DNA from: Larkinella insperata
GTDB taxonomy: Bacteria; Bacteroidota; Bacteroidia; Cytophagales; Spirosomataceae
Direction: 5' to 3'
Assembly: GCF_026248825.1 (NCBI RefSeq)
Contig: NZ_CP110973.1
Span: forward strand, 2,189,001-2,253,000
DNA length: 64,000 nt
Part shown: positions 25,309 to 32,894 of the stretch, one piece after another
How positions within the stretch are numbered: the first letter of the stretch is position 1
Layout: each line of letters begins with the position of its first letter
Notes under the pieces: generated by a model
What the model was told of the DNA's origin: nothing
The model's database searches: none
What the model saw: only the letters and a program-made list of their open reading frames with translations
Program-made: the position numbers and the translations under genes

Positions 25309-26025
25309 TTATTCCCCTAACTGTTTCAAATAGAGCTGAATGGTATTCTCAAGACCGAAGTACAGCGCGTCGCTGATGAGCGCGTGTCCAATGGAAACTT
25401 CCAGCAAACCGGGAACGGACTGCTGAAAATACCGCAGGTTTTCCAGGCTCAGGTCGTGGCCGGCGTTAAGGCCCAGCCCCAATTGGTTGGCAACCTGAGC
25501 GGCTTTAACAAAAGGAGCAACGGCGGCCGCCCGGTCATCGGGGTAATGGGTGGCATACGGTTCGGTATACAACTCAATCCGGTCGGTGCCGACTTCCTTG
25601 GCGCCCTCGACCATGCGTTCGTCGGCATCCACGAAAATCGAAACCCGGATTCCCAGGTCCTTGAATCGTTTGACCAGATCCGTCAGATGAGCCCGGTGCG
25701 TAAGGGTATCCCAGCCCGCGTTGGAGGTAATGGCATCTACGGCGTCGGGTACGAGCGTCACCTGCTCGGGCCGGACGCGGGAAACCAGTTCAATAAACCG
25801 GGCGTCGGGGTTTCCTTCAATGTTGAATTCGGTGGTTACAACCTCCTTCAAATCCAGAACGTCCTGGTACCGGATGTGCCGTTCGTCGGGGCGCGGGTGG
25901 ACCGTGATGCCCTGAGCACCAAACCGCTCGCAGTCGAGCGCTACGTTGACCACATTCGGATTGTTGCCGCCCCGCGAATTCCGGAGCGTGGCAATTTTAT
26001 TGATGTTTACGCTCAAACGAGTCAT
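25309..26025 (-). CDS. pdxJ: Pyridoxine 5'-phosphate synthase PdxJ
   Basis: A 238-aa TIM-barrel enzyme of normal length that condenses 1-deoxy-D-xylulose 5-phosphate with 3-amino-2-oxopropyl phosphate to pyridoxine 5'-phosphate. Diagnostic stretches are LSVNINKIATLRNSRGG, ERFGAQGITVHPRPDERHI, TTEFNIEGNP and the phosphate-binding GLGLNAGHDL. The start codon is preceded after 5 bases by an inverted-repeat arm whose twin lies just upstream of yqeY. The downstream RidA gene may be on the same transcript. Confidence 0.97.
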   Translation of the reverse strand: MTRLSVNINKIATLRNSRGGNNPNVVNVALDCERFGAQGITVHPRPDERHIRYQDVLDLKEVVTTEFNIEGNPDARFIELVSRVRPEQVTLVPDAVDAITSNAGWDTLTHRAHLTDLVKRFKDLGIRVSIFVDADERMVEGAKEVGTDRIELYTEPYATHYPDDRAAAVAPFVKAAQVANQLGLGLNAGHDLSLENLRYFQQSVPGLLEVSIGHALISDALYFGLENTIQLYLKQLGE

Positions 26026-26030
26026 TAGCT

Positions 26031-26156
26031 GAGTGATGAATTAAGAGTTATGAGGGATGAATTGTAACAAGCCGTCCTCGTTTTTGTAACTTTGCCCAAC
26101 TTTCAATGGTTCCGGAGTTGATAAACTCTTCACTCATAACGCTTAATTCATCACTC
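26031..26156. repeat. Spaced inverted repeat between pdxJ and yqeY
   Basis: Two 24-bp arms (26031-26054 and 26133-26156) match with one mismatch, separated by 78 bases. Each arm lies 5-6 bases before the start codon of one gene, so both mRNAs carry almost the same leader (CTCATAACnCTTAATTCATC then ACTCA). The spacer holds a -7 element for yqeY. Confidence 0.75.
26087..26094 (+). promoter_or_regulatory. -7 promoter element of yqeY
   Basis: TAACTTTG matches TAnnTTTG exactly, 68 bases before the yqeY start. A TTG at 26062-26064, 22 bases upstream, could be the -33 element. Confidence 0.5.
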
Positions 26157-26162
26157 AAAAGT

Positions 26163-26615
26163 ATGTCGCTGAAACAACAGATTGATACGGATATCAAAGA
26201 AGCAATGAAGGCCAAGGATCAGGATCGGCTGCGGGCGTTGCGGGCCATCAAGTCGCTGATTTTGCTGGAAGAAACCAAAGATGGTTCGGCCGGGGGCGAC
26301 CTGAAGCCTGAAGATGAAATTAAACTCCTAACCAAAGCCGTTAAGCAACGGAAGGATTCGGCTGATATCTACCGCACGCAGAGCCGCGAGGACCTTCTGC
26401 AGGCCGAGCTGGCGGAAATTGCCGTCATTGAGAAATACCTGCCGCAGCAGCTTTCGGAAGAGGAACTGAAAAGCCGTTTGCAGGAGATCATCGCCCGGGT
26501 AGGCGCATCCGGATCGTCGGATTTGGGCAAAGTGATGGGCGTTGCCACCAAAGAACTGGCGGGGCAGGCCGACGGGAAAGCCATTTCGGCCACGGTAAAA
26601 AGTTTACTATCTTAA
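26163..26615 (+). CDS. yqeY: GatB/YqeY domain-containing protein
   Basis: A 150-aa protein that is a stand-alone GatB/YqeY domain, related to the tail of the GatB subunit of tRNA amidotransferase. Typical segments are LKQQIDTDIKEAMKAKD at the start, TKAVKQRKDSADIY, the IEKYLPQQLSEEEL helix and DLGKVMGVATKEL near the end. Free-standing YqeY proteins are widespread; their role is unclear, and tRNA binding is inference. I start at ATG 26163: the family begins here and the frame's extension upstream would run through the repeat arm. Confidence 0.93.
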   Translation: MSLKQQIDTDIKEAMKAKDQDRLRALRAIKSLILLEETKDGSAGGDLKPEDEIKLLTKAVKQRKDSADIYRTQSREDLLQAELAEIAVIEKYLPQQLSEEELKSRLQEIIARVGASGSSDLGKVMGVATKELAGQADGKAISATVKSLLS

Positions 26616-26622
26616 GGGGATT

Positions 26623-26744
26623 AATGGTTTTGGATGGTTAAAATGGTCAGATTGTTGAAAGATTATTTTCCAGTACTTAGCGGCATGATGCCTCAACTGT
26701 ACACCATCCACGTATTTTTTTCCATATAACCATTCAAAACCATT
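26623..26744. repeat. Spaced inverted repeat between yqeY and cvpA
   Basis: Arms of 18 bp (26623-26640 and 26727-26744) match with one mismatch, 86 bases apart. The left arm begins 7 bases after the yqeY stop and the right arm ends 11 bases before the cvpA start. The sequence differs from the repeat on the other side of yqeY, though both are AT-rich and of similar span. Confidence 0.65.
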
Positions 26745-26755
26745 TTTTCCCAACC

Positions 26756-27343
26756 TTGAAAATCCTCGACATCATCATCCTCATTACGCTGGGCTACGGT
26801 GCGTACAATGGTTACCGCAAGGGATTGCTGGTGGAAGTTGTCGCCATTGTGGCCTTTGTCGTGGCGATGATCGTCGGCTTTAAATTTCTGGGGTTCGGCA
26901 TTGATCTGCTGGCGCCGTACATCAGCATGGAAGTGGCCCGGCGGCTGTTGCCGTGGATGGGGTTTTCGGTTATCTTTTTTCCGACGATTTTTCTGATCAA
27001 CCGCATGGGGTTTTCCCTCCGGAATTCGATGCGATATACGTTGCTGGGTACGTTCGATAGTCTGGCCGGAGCCGCCGTCGGAATTTTTACCTGGGTTTTC
27101 GGAATTAGTGTAATGCTCTGGTTGTTAACCTGGATGGGGATACGTATGCCGATCAAACACACGCAGGAAACGTACCTCTATCCCATGGTCAAACCCATCG
27201 CGCCGAAAGTCATGGACGCAACGTCCGGCTGGATTCCGGTGGGAACGAACTGGATTCGTAAACAGAAAGAAGAATTTTCGCGAAGCTGGTCCGATACCAA
27301 GCCGGACGACTTGAAAGCGGAACGTGCAGACAAAAAAGGATGA
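26756..27343 (+). CDS. CvpA family membrane protein
   Basis: A 195-aa protein with four hydrophobic helices (about 3-18, 24-50, 66-84, 100-125) and a polar C-terminal tail. The start (DIIILITLGYGAYNGYRKGL) has the typical CvpA pattern with G-x-x-x-G-x-x-[KR]-G after the first helix. CvpA was named for colicin V production and is linked to envelope homeostasis. The start codon is TTG at 26756; no ATG or GTG occurs in frame upstream, and the first helix begins right here. It overlaps rlmN by 4 bases. Confidence 0.88.
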   Translation: MKILDIIILITLGYGAYNGYRKGLLVEVVAIVAFVVAMIVGFKFLGFGIDLLAPYISMEVARRLLPWMGFSVIFFPTIFLINRMGFSLRNSMRYTLLGTFDSLAGAAVGIFTWVFGISVMLWLLTWMGIRMPIKHTQETYLYPMVKPIAPKVMDATSGWIPVGTNWIRKQKEEFSRSWSDTKPDDLKAERADKKG

Positions 27344-28395
27344 CAACGACAAAGCAGGACATACGAAAACTAAACGAAGACCAACTGAAAACCTGGCTGA
27401 CCGGCCACGGCGAACAAGGCTTTCGCTCGAAACAAATTCAGGAATGGCTCTGGAAACGATCGGCGCGGACGTTCGACGACATGACGAACCTTTCGCTGAA
27501 AACCCGGCAGTTGCTGGCGGAGCATTTTGAAGTGCGTACGCTGTCGGTAGCCAAACAGCAGCAAAGCGCCGACGGTACCATCAAATCCTCGTTCCGGCTC
27601 TACGACGGCAATCTGGTTGAGGGTGTTCTGATTCCGGCCCTGCGGAAAGACGAGGACAACCGGATGACGGCCTGTATTTCGTCGCAGGTGGGCTGCTCGC
27701 TGACCTGCAAATTTTGCGCAACGGGTTACATGGATCGGAAACGCAACCTGGAAGCCAGTGAAATGGTCGATCAGGTGGTGGCCATTGACCAGCAAGCCAA
27801 AGATACCTACGGCACCGGCCTGACCAACATCGTGTACATGGGGATGGGTGAGCCGCTGCTGAATTACACCAACATGCTGGACTCGGTCGAGCGGATTACG
27901 TCGCCCAACGGGCTGGGCATGTCGGCCAAACGGATTACGGTTTCGACGGCCGGAATCGCCAAAATGATCAAAAAATTGGGTGATGATCAAGTGAAATTCA
28001 ACCTGGCGCTGTCGCTCCATGCCGCCAATGACGACAAGCGGAACCAGATCATGCCGATCAACGAGAGCAACTCGCTGCCTGCGCTGGCCGAAGCCCTGAA
28101 CTACTTCTACAAGAAAACCGGTACGCGGGTCACGTTTGAGTACATCGTTTTTAATAACTTTAACGACACCCTGCAGGACGCCAAAGAGCTTTGGCAGTTT
28201 ACCAAAAAGGTGCCCGCCAAGGTAAACATTATCGAGTACAACCCGATTGCCGAGGCCGATTTCCGGAATACCGACTCCCAGAAACTCGACCAGTTCGCCG
28301 GTTTTCTGGAAGACCGGGGCGTGGTGGTCAACATCCGCCGGAGCCGGGGAAAAGATATTGACGCAGCCTGCGGACAACTGGCAGGGAAACAGTAA
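27340..28395 (+). CDS. rlmN: 23S rRNA (adenine2503-C2)-methyltransferase RlmN
   Basis: A 351-aa radical SAM enzyme. The CxxxCxxC cluster motif is at 119-126 (CSLTCKFC), the SAM-binding GMGEPLLNY near 170, and the C-terminal catalytic Cys at about 344 in DIDAACGQL. It methylates A2503 of 23S rRNA, and also A37 of some tRNAs, through a methyl-cysteine intermediate. The start ATG overlaps the cvpA stop (ATGA), suggesting co-translation. Confidence 0.97.
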   Translation: MTTTKQDIRKLNEDQLKTWLTGHGEQGFRSKQIQEWLWKRSARTFDDMTNLSLKTRQLLAEHFEVRTLSVAKQQQSADGTIKSSFRLYDGNLVEGVLIPALRKDEDNRMTACISSQVGCSLTCKFCATGYMDRKRNLEASEMVDQVVAIDQQAKDTYGTGLTNIVYMGMGEPLLNYTNMLDSVERITSPNGLGMSAKRITVSTAGIAKMIKKLGDDQVKFNLALSLHAANDDKRNQIMPINESNSLPALAEALNYFYKKTGTRVTFEYIVFNNFNDTLQDAKELWQFTKKVPAKVNIIEYNPIAEADFRNTDSQKLDQFAGFLEDRGVVVNIRRSRGKDIDAACGQLAGKQ

Positions 28396-28524
28396 TTTTT
28401 TCTGCGCCTTTTTGAACTGTGCAGGTTACAAAGTATTCAGGACTAAGTACAAAACCGGAAGATTTTAACAACCGGTCCGGTTATTGCTTAACATTTAGTT
28501 AACATTGCCCTCGGAAGTTTACTG

Positions 28525-28532
28525 TACTTTTG
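28525..28532 (+). promoter_or_regulatory. -7 promoter element of the phosphate transporter
   Basis: TACTTTTG, a perfect TAnnTTTG, 53 bases before ATG 28586. A TTG at 28505-28507 lies 17 bases upstream and may be the -33 element. The position favours a start downstream of it. Confidence 0.5.
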
Positions 28533-28585
28533 AGGAATAATTGATTGAGTTTTCACAAGGCTCAGTACTACAGACTTGTATCTGC

Positions 28586-30001
28586 ATGTTCGGATTAGAA
28601 ACGGATATTTTCATCCTCCTCGCTCTTTGTCTCTTTGCTGCCTGCGCGTTTGAATTTGTAAATGGATTCCACGATACGGCCAATGCCGTCGCTACGGTTA
28701 TTTATACAAACTCCCTGAAACCCAACATCGCCGTGGTGTGGTCGGGGATCTGCAACTTTGTTGGGGTTTTGATGGGTGGTATCGGCGTTGCCATGGGAAT
28801 TGTCAACCTGCTGCCGGTCGAATTGCTGGTCGATCAGAACGTTTATCACAGCATAGCGATGGTGCTGGCCCTGCTGTTTAGCGCTATCATCTGGAACCTG
28901 GGTACGTGGTATTTTGGTTTGCCCAGTTCCAGTTCGCATACCCTGATCGGTTCCATCCTGGGGGTGGGCCTGGCCTTCTCGACTATGGGCACGACCGGCG
29001 AACGGGGGGGCGTCAACTGGGAAGAAGCCGAAAAAATCGGGAGGGCCCTGTTGCTGTCGCCGTTGATTGGTTTCAGTCTTGCCATCATCCTGATGTTTTT
29101 GCTGCGCCGGTTGGTGGGCAACAAAGACCTGTTTAAAGAACCCAAGAAAAACGCTCCCCCGCCGACCTGGATTCGCTCGATTCTAATTGTGACTTGTACG
29201 GGCGTTAGTTTTTTTCACGGCTCCAACGACGGGCAGAAAGGGGTGGGGCTGATCATGCTGATCCTGATCGGAATTACACCGGCTTATTTTGCTCTAAACA
29301 ATAACATCGAGCCCACCACCATGCGTGGAAACCTGGTGCAGATTTCCCAGATCATCAATAAAATTGATACCGTTGGCTTATCGGATACCGACCGGCGCCG
29401 GATCTCCCAAACCAAAGCGGAACTCACCGATCTTCAGGGAGTCATCAACATCCCGCTGGAAGATGGGAAATTCAAAGCCGATGAACGTTTGCAGATTCGC
29501 CGTGACTTGCTGCTGATCAACAACAACGTCAAGAAGTTGGTGGAAAGTGAGGAGGTGGGGTTGAGCGCAACGGATATCGCCACGCTGAATACCAACCTGA
29601 ACGAGAAAGCGGGTTTGCGCCGGTTTACAGACTACGCTCCGCTTTGGGTCATTCTGATGATTGCGCTGTCGCTCGGCCTGGGAACGATGGTTGGCTGGAA
29701 ACGGATTGTCGTAACAATTGGTGAGAAAATTGGGAAGCAGCATTTGACCTATGCCCAGGGAGCTTCGGCGGAATTGGTGGCGGCCACGACCATCGCGTTG
29801 GCGACGCTGTACAAAGCGCCGGTCAGTACCACCCACATGCTGTCATCCGGGATTGCCGGTAGCATGGTGGCCAGCAAAGGGATCAAAAACCTACAGGGAG
29901 GAACCATTCGCAACATTGCACTGGCCTGGGTGATGACGCTACCGGTGTCCATCCTGCTTTCTTTTACGCTTTACCTGCTCTTTCGCTGGATTTTAGACTA
30001 A
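28586..30001 (+). CDS. PiT family inorganic phosphate transporter
   Basis: A 471-aa permease with the two PiT signatures: GFHDTANA (27-34) in the N-terminal half and HGSNDGQKGVG (211-221), both needed for phosphate recognition. Helices run through 8-24, 50-75, 88-110, 155-173, 196-230 and from 352 on. Between the halves lies a soluble, charged, probably helical insertion (about 241-350). Transport is presumably H+- or Na+-driven. I start at ATG 28586; an upstream TTG (28541) would add 15 residues, but the promoter element at 28525 and the helix position favour the ATG. No PhoU-like (DUF47) partner gene is next to it. Confidence 0.94.
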   Translation: MFGLETDIFILLALCLFAACAFEFVNGFHDTANAVATVIYTNSLKPNIAVVWSGICNFVGVLMGGIGVAMGIVNLLPVELLVDQNVYHSIAMVLALLFSAIIWNLGTWYFGLPSSSSHTLIGSILGVGLAFSTMGTTGERGGVNWEEAEKIGRALLLSPLIGFSLAIILMFLLRRLVGNKDLFKEPKKNAPPPTWIRSILIVTCTGVSFFHGSNDGQKGVGLIMLILIGITPAYFALNNNIEPTTMRGNLVQISQIINKIDTVGLSDTDRRRISQTKAELTDLQGVINIPLEDGKFKADERLQIRRDLLLINNNVKKLVESEEVGLSATDIATLNTNLNEKAGLRRFTDYAPLWVILMIALSLGLGTMVGWKRIVVTIGEKIGKQHLTYAQGASAELVAATTIALATLYKAPVSTTHMLSSGIAGSMVASKGIKNLQGGTIRNIALAWVMTLPVSILLSFTLYLLFRWILD

Positions 30002-30019
30002 CAGCTTAGCAGGATATTG

Positions 30020-30067
30020 AAAATGACGAGGCTCTATCCCAGGCGGATTAGAGCCTCGTCATTTTTT
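30020..30067. terminator. Bidirectional terminator overlapping the acyltransferase stop
   Basis: A perfect 16-bp stem (30020-30035 with 30050-30065) with a 14-base loop; T-run follows on the plus strand. One arm encodes the last residues of the leftward acyltransferase (K-M-T-R-L-stop), so its stop codon lies in the hairpin. Confidence 0.8.
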
Positions 30068-30860
30068 CTTTGGGAAGCTCCTGCTCGATGGCTTCCCGAA
30101 CTTTGTCGACCAGCGATTCGATGGATTCTTTCGCATCGTATTCCAACGGCGGTTTAAAGCGTACGCTCAGTTGCGTATTCCGCTTTTTTAACCGCAACCC
30201 TTTTTTATCAAACGCCCGCCGAAAACCGTTAATGACCACCGGAATTACGATTGGGTTGGTGGTTTTCAGAATGTGACCCGTACCCTTTCGGATCGGGGCG
30301 TAGGGGCTGGTGGTTCCCTGCGGAAAGCTAACTACCCAACCGTGTTCGAGCGCTCGTGCGATGCGGTCATTGGCCGTATTATCTACTTCCCGATTAACAT
30401 CCTGGCCTTTCGACCGCCACGACCGTTCGATCTGAATGGCTCCTCCCAGGGCAAAAATACGGGGTACCAGACCTCCCTTCATGGTTTCGCTGGCCGCTAT
30501 ATAGTAATTGCGAGCGCGGGGCCAGAGCAGGTACAGTGGCGGTACGATATTATTTTTGAATCCCCATTTGACGCTGCAAAAAATGTGGTAGAAGGCAATT
30601 ACATCGGCAAAATAGGTCTGATGGTTGGAAAGGAAAATCACGTTGTTGACTGGTAGGTTCTCCAGATATTCCGTGCCTTCGATGTTGAGCTTGTTGTAAA
30701 GCGTGTACCGGAAATAGGTAATCCAGCCCAGAATAGCAATCAAGATCCGTTTGATAAACAGGGAGTTGCCGAAAGGATCCTTGTCAAAAAGGCCGATAAA
30801 ATCGAGTTTGTTGAGCGGTTTCGGCAGAAAGCTGTATTGCGTTGGCGGTTTACAATCCAT
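30048..30860 (-). CDS. PlsC-like lysophospholipid acyltransferase
   Basis: A 270-aa protein of the 1-acyl-glycerol-3-phosphate acyltransferase superfamily, with a membrane helix near 36-50. Motif I reads NHQTYFAD (His80 to Asp86, five residues between them instead of the canonical four of HX4D), and motif III reads FPQGTTS (179-185) where most members have FPEGTRS. It should transfer an acyl chain to a lysophospholipid or a related lipid at the inner membrane. The variants look like a Bacteroidota-type clade rather than damage, because the rest is intact. Function by family; specificity unknown. Confidence 0.85.
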   Translation of the reverse strand: MDCKPPTQYSFLPKPLNKLDFIGLFDKDPFGNSLFIKRILIAILGWITYFRYTLYNKLNIEGTEYLENLPVNNVIFLSNHQTYFADVIAFYHIFCSVKWGFKNNIVPPLYLLWPRARNYYIAASETMKGGLVPRIFALGGAIQIERSWRSKGQDVNREVDNTANDRIARALEHGWVVSFPQGTTSPYAPIRKGTGHILKTTNPIVIPVVINGFRRAFDKKGLRLKKRNTQLSVRFKPPLEYDAKESIESLVDKVREAIEQELPKEKMTRL

Positions 30861-31083
30861 TCATCATCAGATTAATCGATCATGTAGTAAATCCAAAAAA
30901 TCAGGACAATGTTTTCGGCGAAAAGTACTGCTTAAGCCCAGAAGTATAAATAAAAATTGATAAAAAAGTAAAATGGCATTAATCCATTGGCGTTCGCGCA
31001 TGTCCAAGCATCAGATTTCAGTAACAACGGCTTACCATTACGGCCGCTTTGCCATAGATAACCAACCTATTTTTTTATCAGTC

Positions 31084-31776
31084 ATGAAACGATTTACACT
31101 GGCCGGAATAGCCGCACTTGCCTTTTTATGGATTCAAACTGCATCCGCACAGGTTCAGGTGGGCTTTCGGGCGGGCGCCAACTGGGGCGCAGTTTCCAAA
31201 CCTGAATTTTTAGATAATTTTTCGCCCACTTTTCGGTTGTCACCCGGTCTGACTGGGGCGGTTTTTGTGGAAGCTCCGGTTAGCGAGCGTGTCAGCATCC
31301 GGCCCGAAGTTTCGTATATTCAGAAGGGTTTTTTGATTGACGAAGGCTTGAAGCTTCCGTTGGGCGGCTGGAGTTTGCCGCTCGGTGCCCGGGTTGCCTA
31401 CCAGACGCGGTACGTGGAGCTGCCGGTTCTGGCCAAAATCAACCTGAACGAAGGGCCGGTCCAGTTTTATGTGCTGGCGGGTGGAGCTGCGGGTTACGCC
31501 GTCAACGGACGCATTCGGACCCGAACTAGTGGTATATTCCGGAGCAAACCTATGGATGTAGACATGAACATGGGACTGCTCAATTACAACCGTTGGGATT
31601 TTAGCGCCATCGGCGGGCTGGGCTTCAGCGCGGAAGCCGGAGCGGGCAAATTTTTTGTCGAAGCGCGGTACCAACACGGTTTTTCGCGGCAATACGATCT
31701 CCCATTTGTTCAGCTTCCGATCCGCAACCGGGGCTTGAGCGCATCGATCGGCTACTCGTTTGCCTTCGGACAATGA
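31084..31776 (+). CDS. Outer membrane beta-barrel protein (porin/PorT-like)
   Basis: A 230-aa protein with a signal peptide (1-22, ending ASAQ) and repeated amphipathic beta-strands: VGFRAGANWG at the start, SIRPEVSYIQKGF, RYVELPVLAKINL, FYVLAGGAAGYAV and a last strand ending in GYSFAFGQ. This is the layout of the 8-stranded PorT/OMP_b-brl_2 group. No substrate can be named. The start at ATG 31084 is chosen because the signal peptide begins there; the frame is open upstream but encodes no signal. A terminator follows about 120 bases later. Confidence 0.85.
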   Translation: MKRFTLAGIAALAFLWIQTASAQVQVGFRAGANWGAVSKPEFLDNFSPTFRLSPGLTGAVFVEAPVSERVSIRPEVSYIQKGFLIDEGLKLPLGGWSLPLGARVAYQTRYVELPVLAKINLNEGPVQFYVLAGGAAGYAVNGRIRTRTSGIFRSKPMDVDMNMGLLNYNRWDFSAIGGLGFSAEAGAGKFFVEARYQHGFSRQYDLPFVQLPIRNRGLSASIGYSFAFGQ

Positions 31777-31892
31777 GTAAAGCAATGCGGTGACCAACAG
31801 CAATATAGCGGTCTGCCGGGATTTGTTACGCGTTAATAATTGTTTACTAATAAAGCATTGTTTGTGTGTGTTTAAGGGTTAGAGTTGAGCTG

Positions 31893-31927
31893 GAAAAGCC
31901 CGGGGCGTTTGCACCGGGCTTTTTTGT
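31893..31927. terminator. Bidirectional intrinsic terminator
   Basis: Stem 31895-31903 with 31914-31922 (9 bp), loop of 10 bases, T-run after it and A-run before. It serves the outer membrane gene (+) and the secreted-protein gene (-) ending at 31950. Confidence 0.8.
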
Positions 31928-31949
31928 TAGAGATCAACCAATATAGTTT

Positions 31950-32585
31950 TTACAGAATCCCTTTTACCAGTCCCAGTACACTATCAAGTTGACTCTTTAC
32001 GGCGGGTTCGGCGGCTTTCGCCACAGCGCCCCCCTTGCTTAATTTCGACAGACTACCCAAAGTTGTGTTGATGAGTGAGTTGCCGGAACTGGCACTGCTA
32101 CCACCCAGCGCCGACAGCCCGGTTTTGACCAGATTGAGGTTTTTGGTTAAACCACTGACTTTCGAAATCAAATTGCCACCACCCATGAGCTTCTCAAGTT
32201 GATTCGCACCGAGCGCCGTCTTGGCCAGGCTTACAGCTTTTTGCAAAACATTACCTTTTAGTAAGCCGCTTTGGGCCAGCGGAATCAACTTTTTCAGATT
32301 GCTGACCTGCCCGAGTAGTTTGTCTTTCAAACTACCGGTGCTGCTTTTGGCTTCGGCTTCGAGGGCCGTGGTTCCGGCCTGCAATGCCTGCACGGTACCC
32401 GCCTTGTCGCCTTTGGCGCTGGCGGATACGGCTTTGTCGAGCAGGGCTACGGTTGAATCCGTGTTTGCCTGAAATGCAGAATGCATCGTTGCCGAAGGGG
32501 TAGGAACTGGCAAAGCAGCCGCGGCTGTTTGCACAAAACCCGCAGTTGCGAGCGCAACCGTCAGGCTCAGGACGAGTTTTTTCAT
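31950..32585 (-). CDS. Secreted helical protein of unknown function
   Basis: A 211-aa protein with a signal peptide (1-24, AAAALPVP near the cleavage site). The mature part is rich in Ala, Leu, Lys, Ser and Gly, with few aromatic residues, and looks like repeated amphipathic helices (LDKAVSASAKGDKAGTVQAL, KDKLLGQVSNLKKLI, LQKAVSLAKTALGANQLEKL). A Gly/Ser stretch lies around 155-170. I do not recognise a family. The start at ATG 32585 is chosen for the signal peptide; the open frame continues upstream without one. It is divergent from the small secreted protein at 32895, and shares with it a 309-base intergenic region with direct repeats. Confidence 0.75.
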   Translation of the reverse strand: MKKLVLSLTVALATAGFVQTAAAALPVPTPSATMHSAFQANTDSTVALLDKAVSASAKGDKAGTVQALQAGTTALEAEAKSSTGSLKDKLLGQVSNLKKLIPLAQSGLLKGNVLQKAVSLAKTALGANQLEKLMGGGNLISKVSGLTKNLNLVKTGLSALGGSSASSGNSLINTTLGSLSKLSKGGAVAKAAEPAVKSQLDSVLGLVKGIL

Positions 32586-32683
32586 GATTGTGTAATTAAG
32601 TGCCATATACAGGCTTTCGTATCTTTTACTAATGCTTTTACAAGCAAATACTGTGCAAGCTGATTCTACACTGTCCAGGAAAG

Positions 32684-32736
32684 CGTACACTTTTGTCCGT
32701 AAGTGAACAGAGGTTGTCCGACTTCGTACACTTTTA
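32684..32736. repeat. Direct repeats in a divergent intergenic region
   Basis: CGTACACTTTT occurs twice, 41 bases apart (32684-32694 and 32725-32735). On the minus strand each copy (AAAAGTGTACG) is followed within 5-7 bases by GGACA. Tandem spacing near four helical turns suggests a regulator site for the gene at 32585, the gene at 32895, or both. Confidence 0.4.
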
Positions 32737-32894
32737 TAAACTGAGCATTTTGATAATTGTTTAATTGTTAGGGCGTTAGGTTTTTGTCTTCTTGTTGGCA
32801 TGGCGTTGGCATACAGATAAAGCGAACAGGTAAACAACAACACTAAGACATACACAACACCGCACTGGCGGCCTATAACCAAACAACAAATGCC

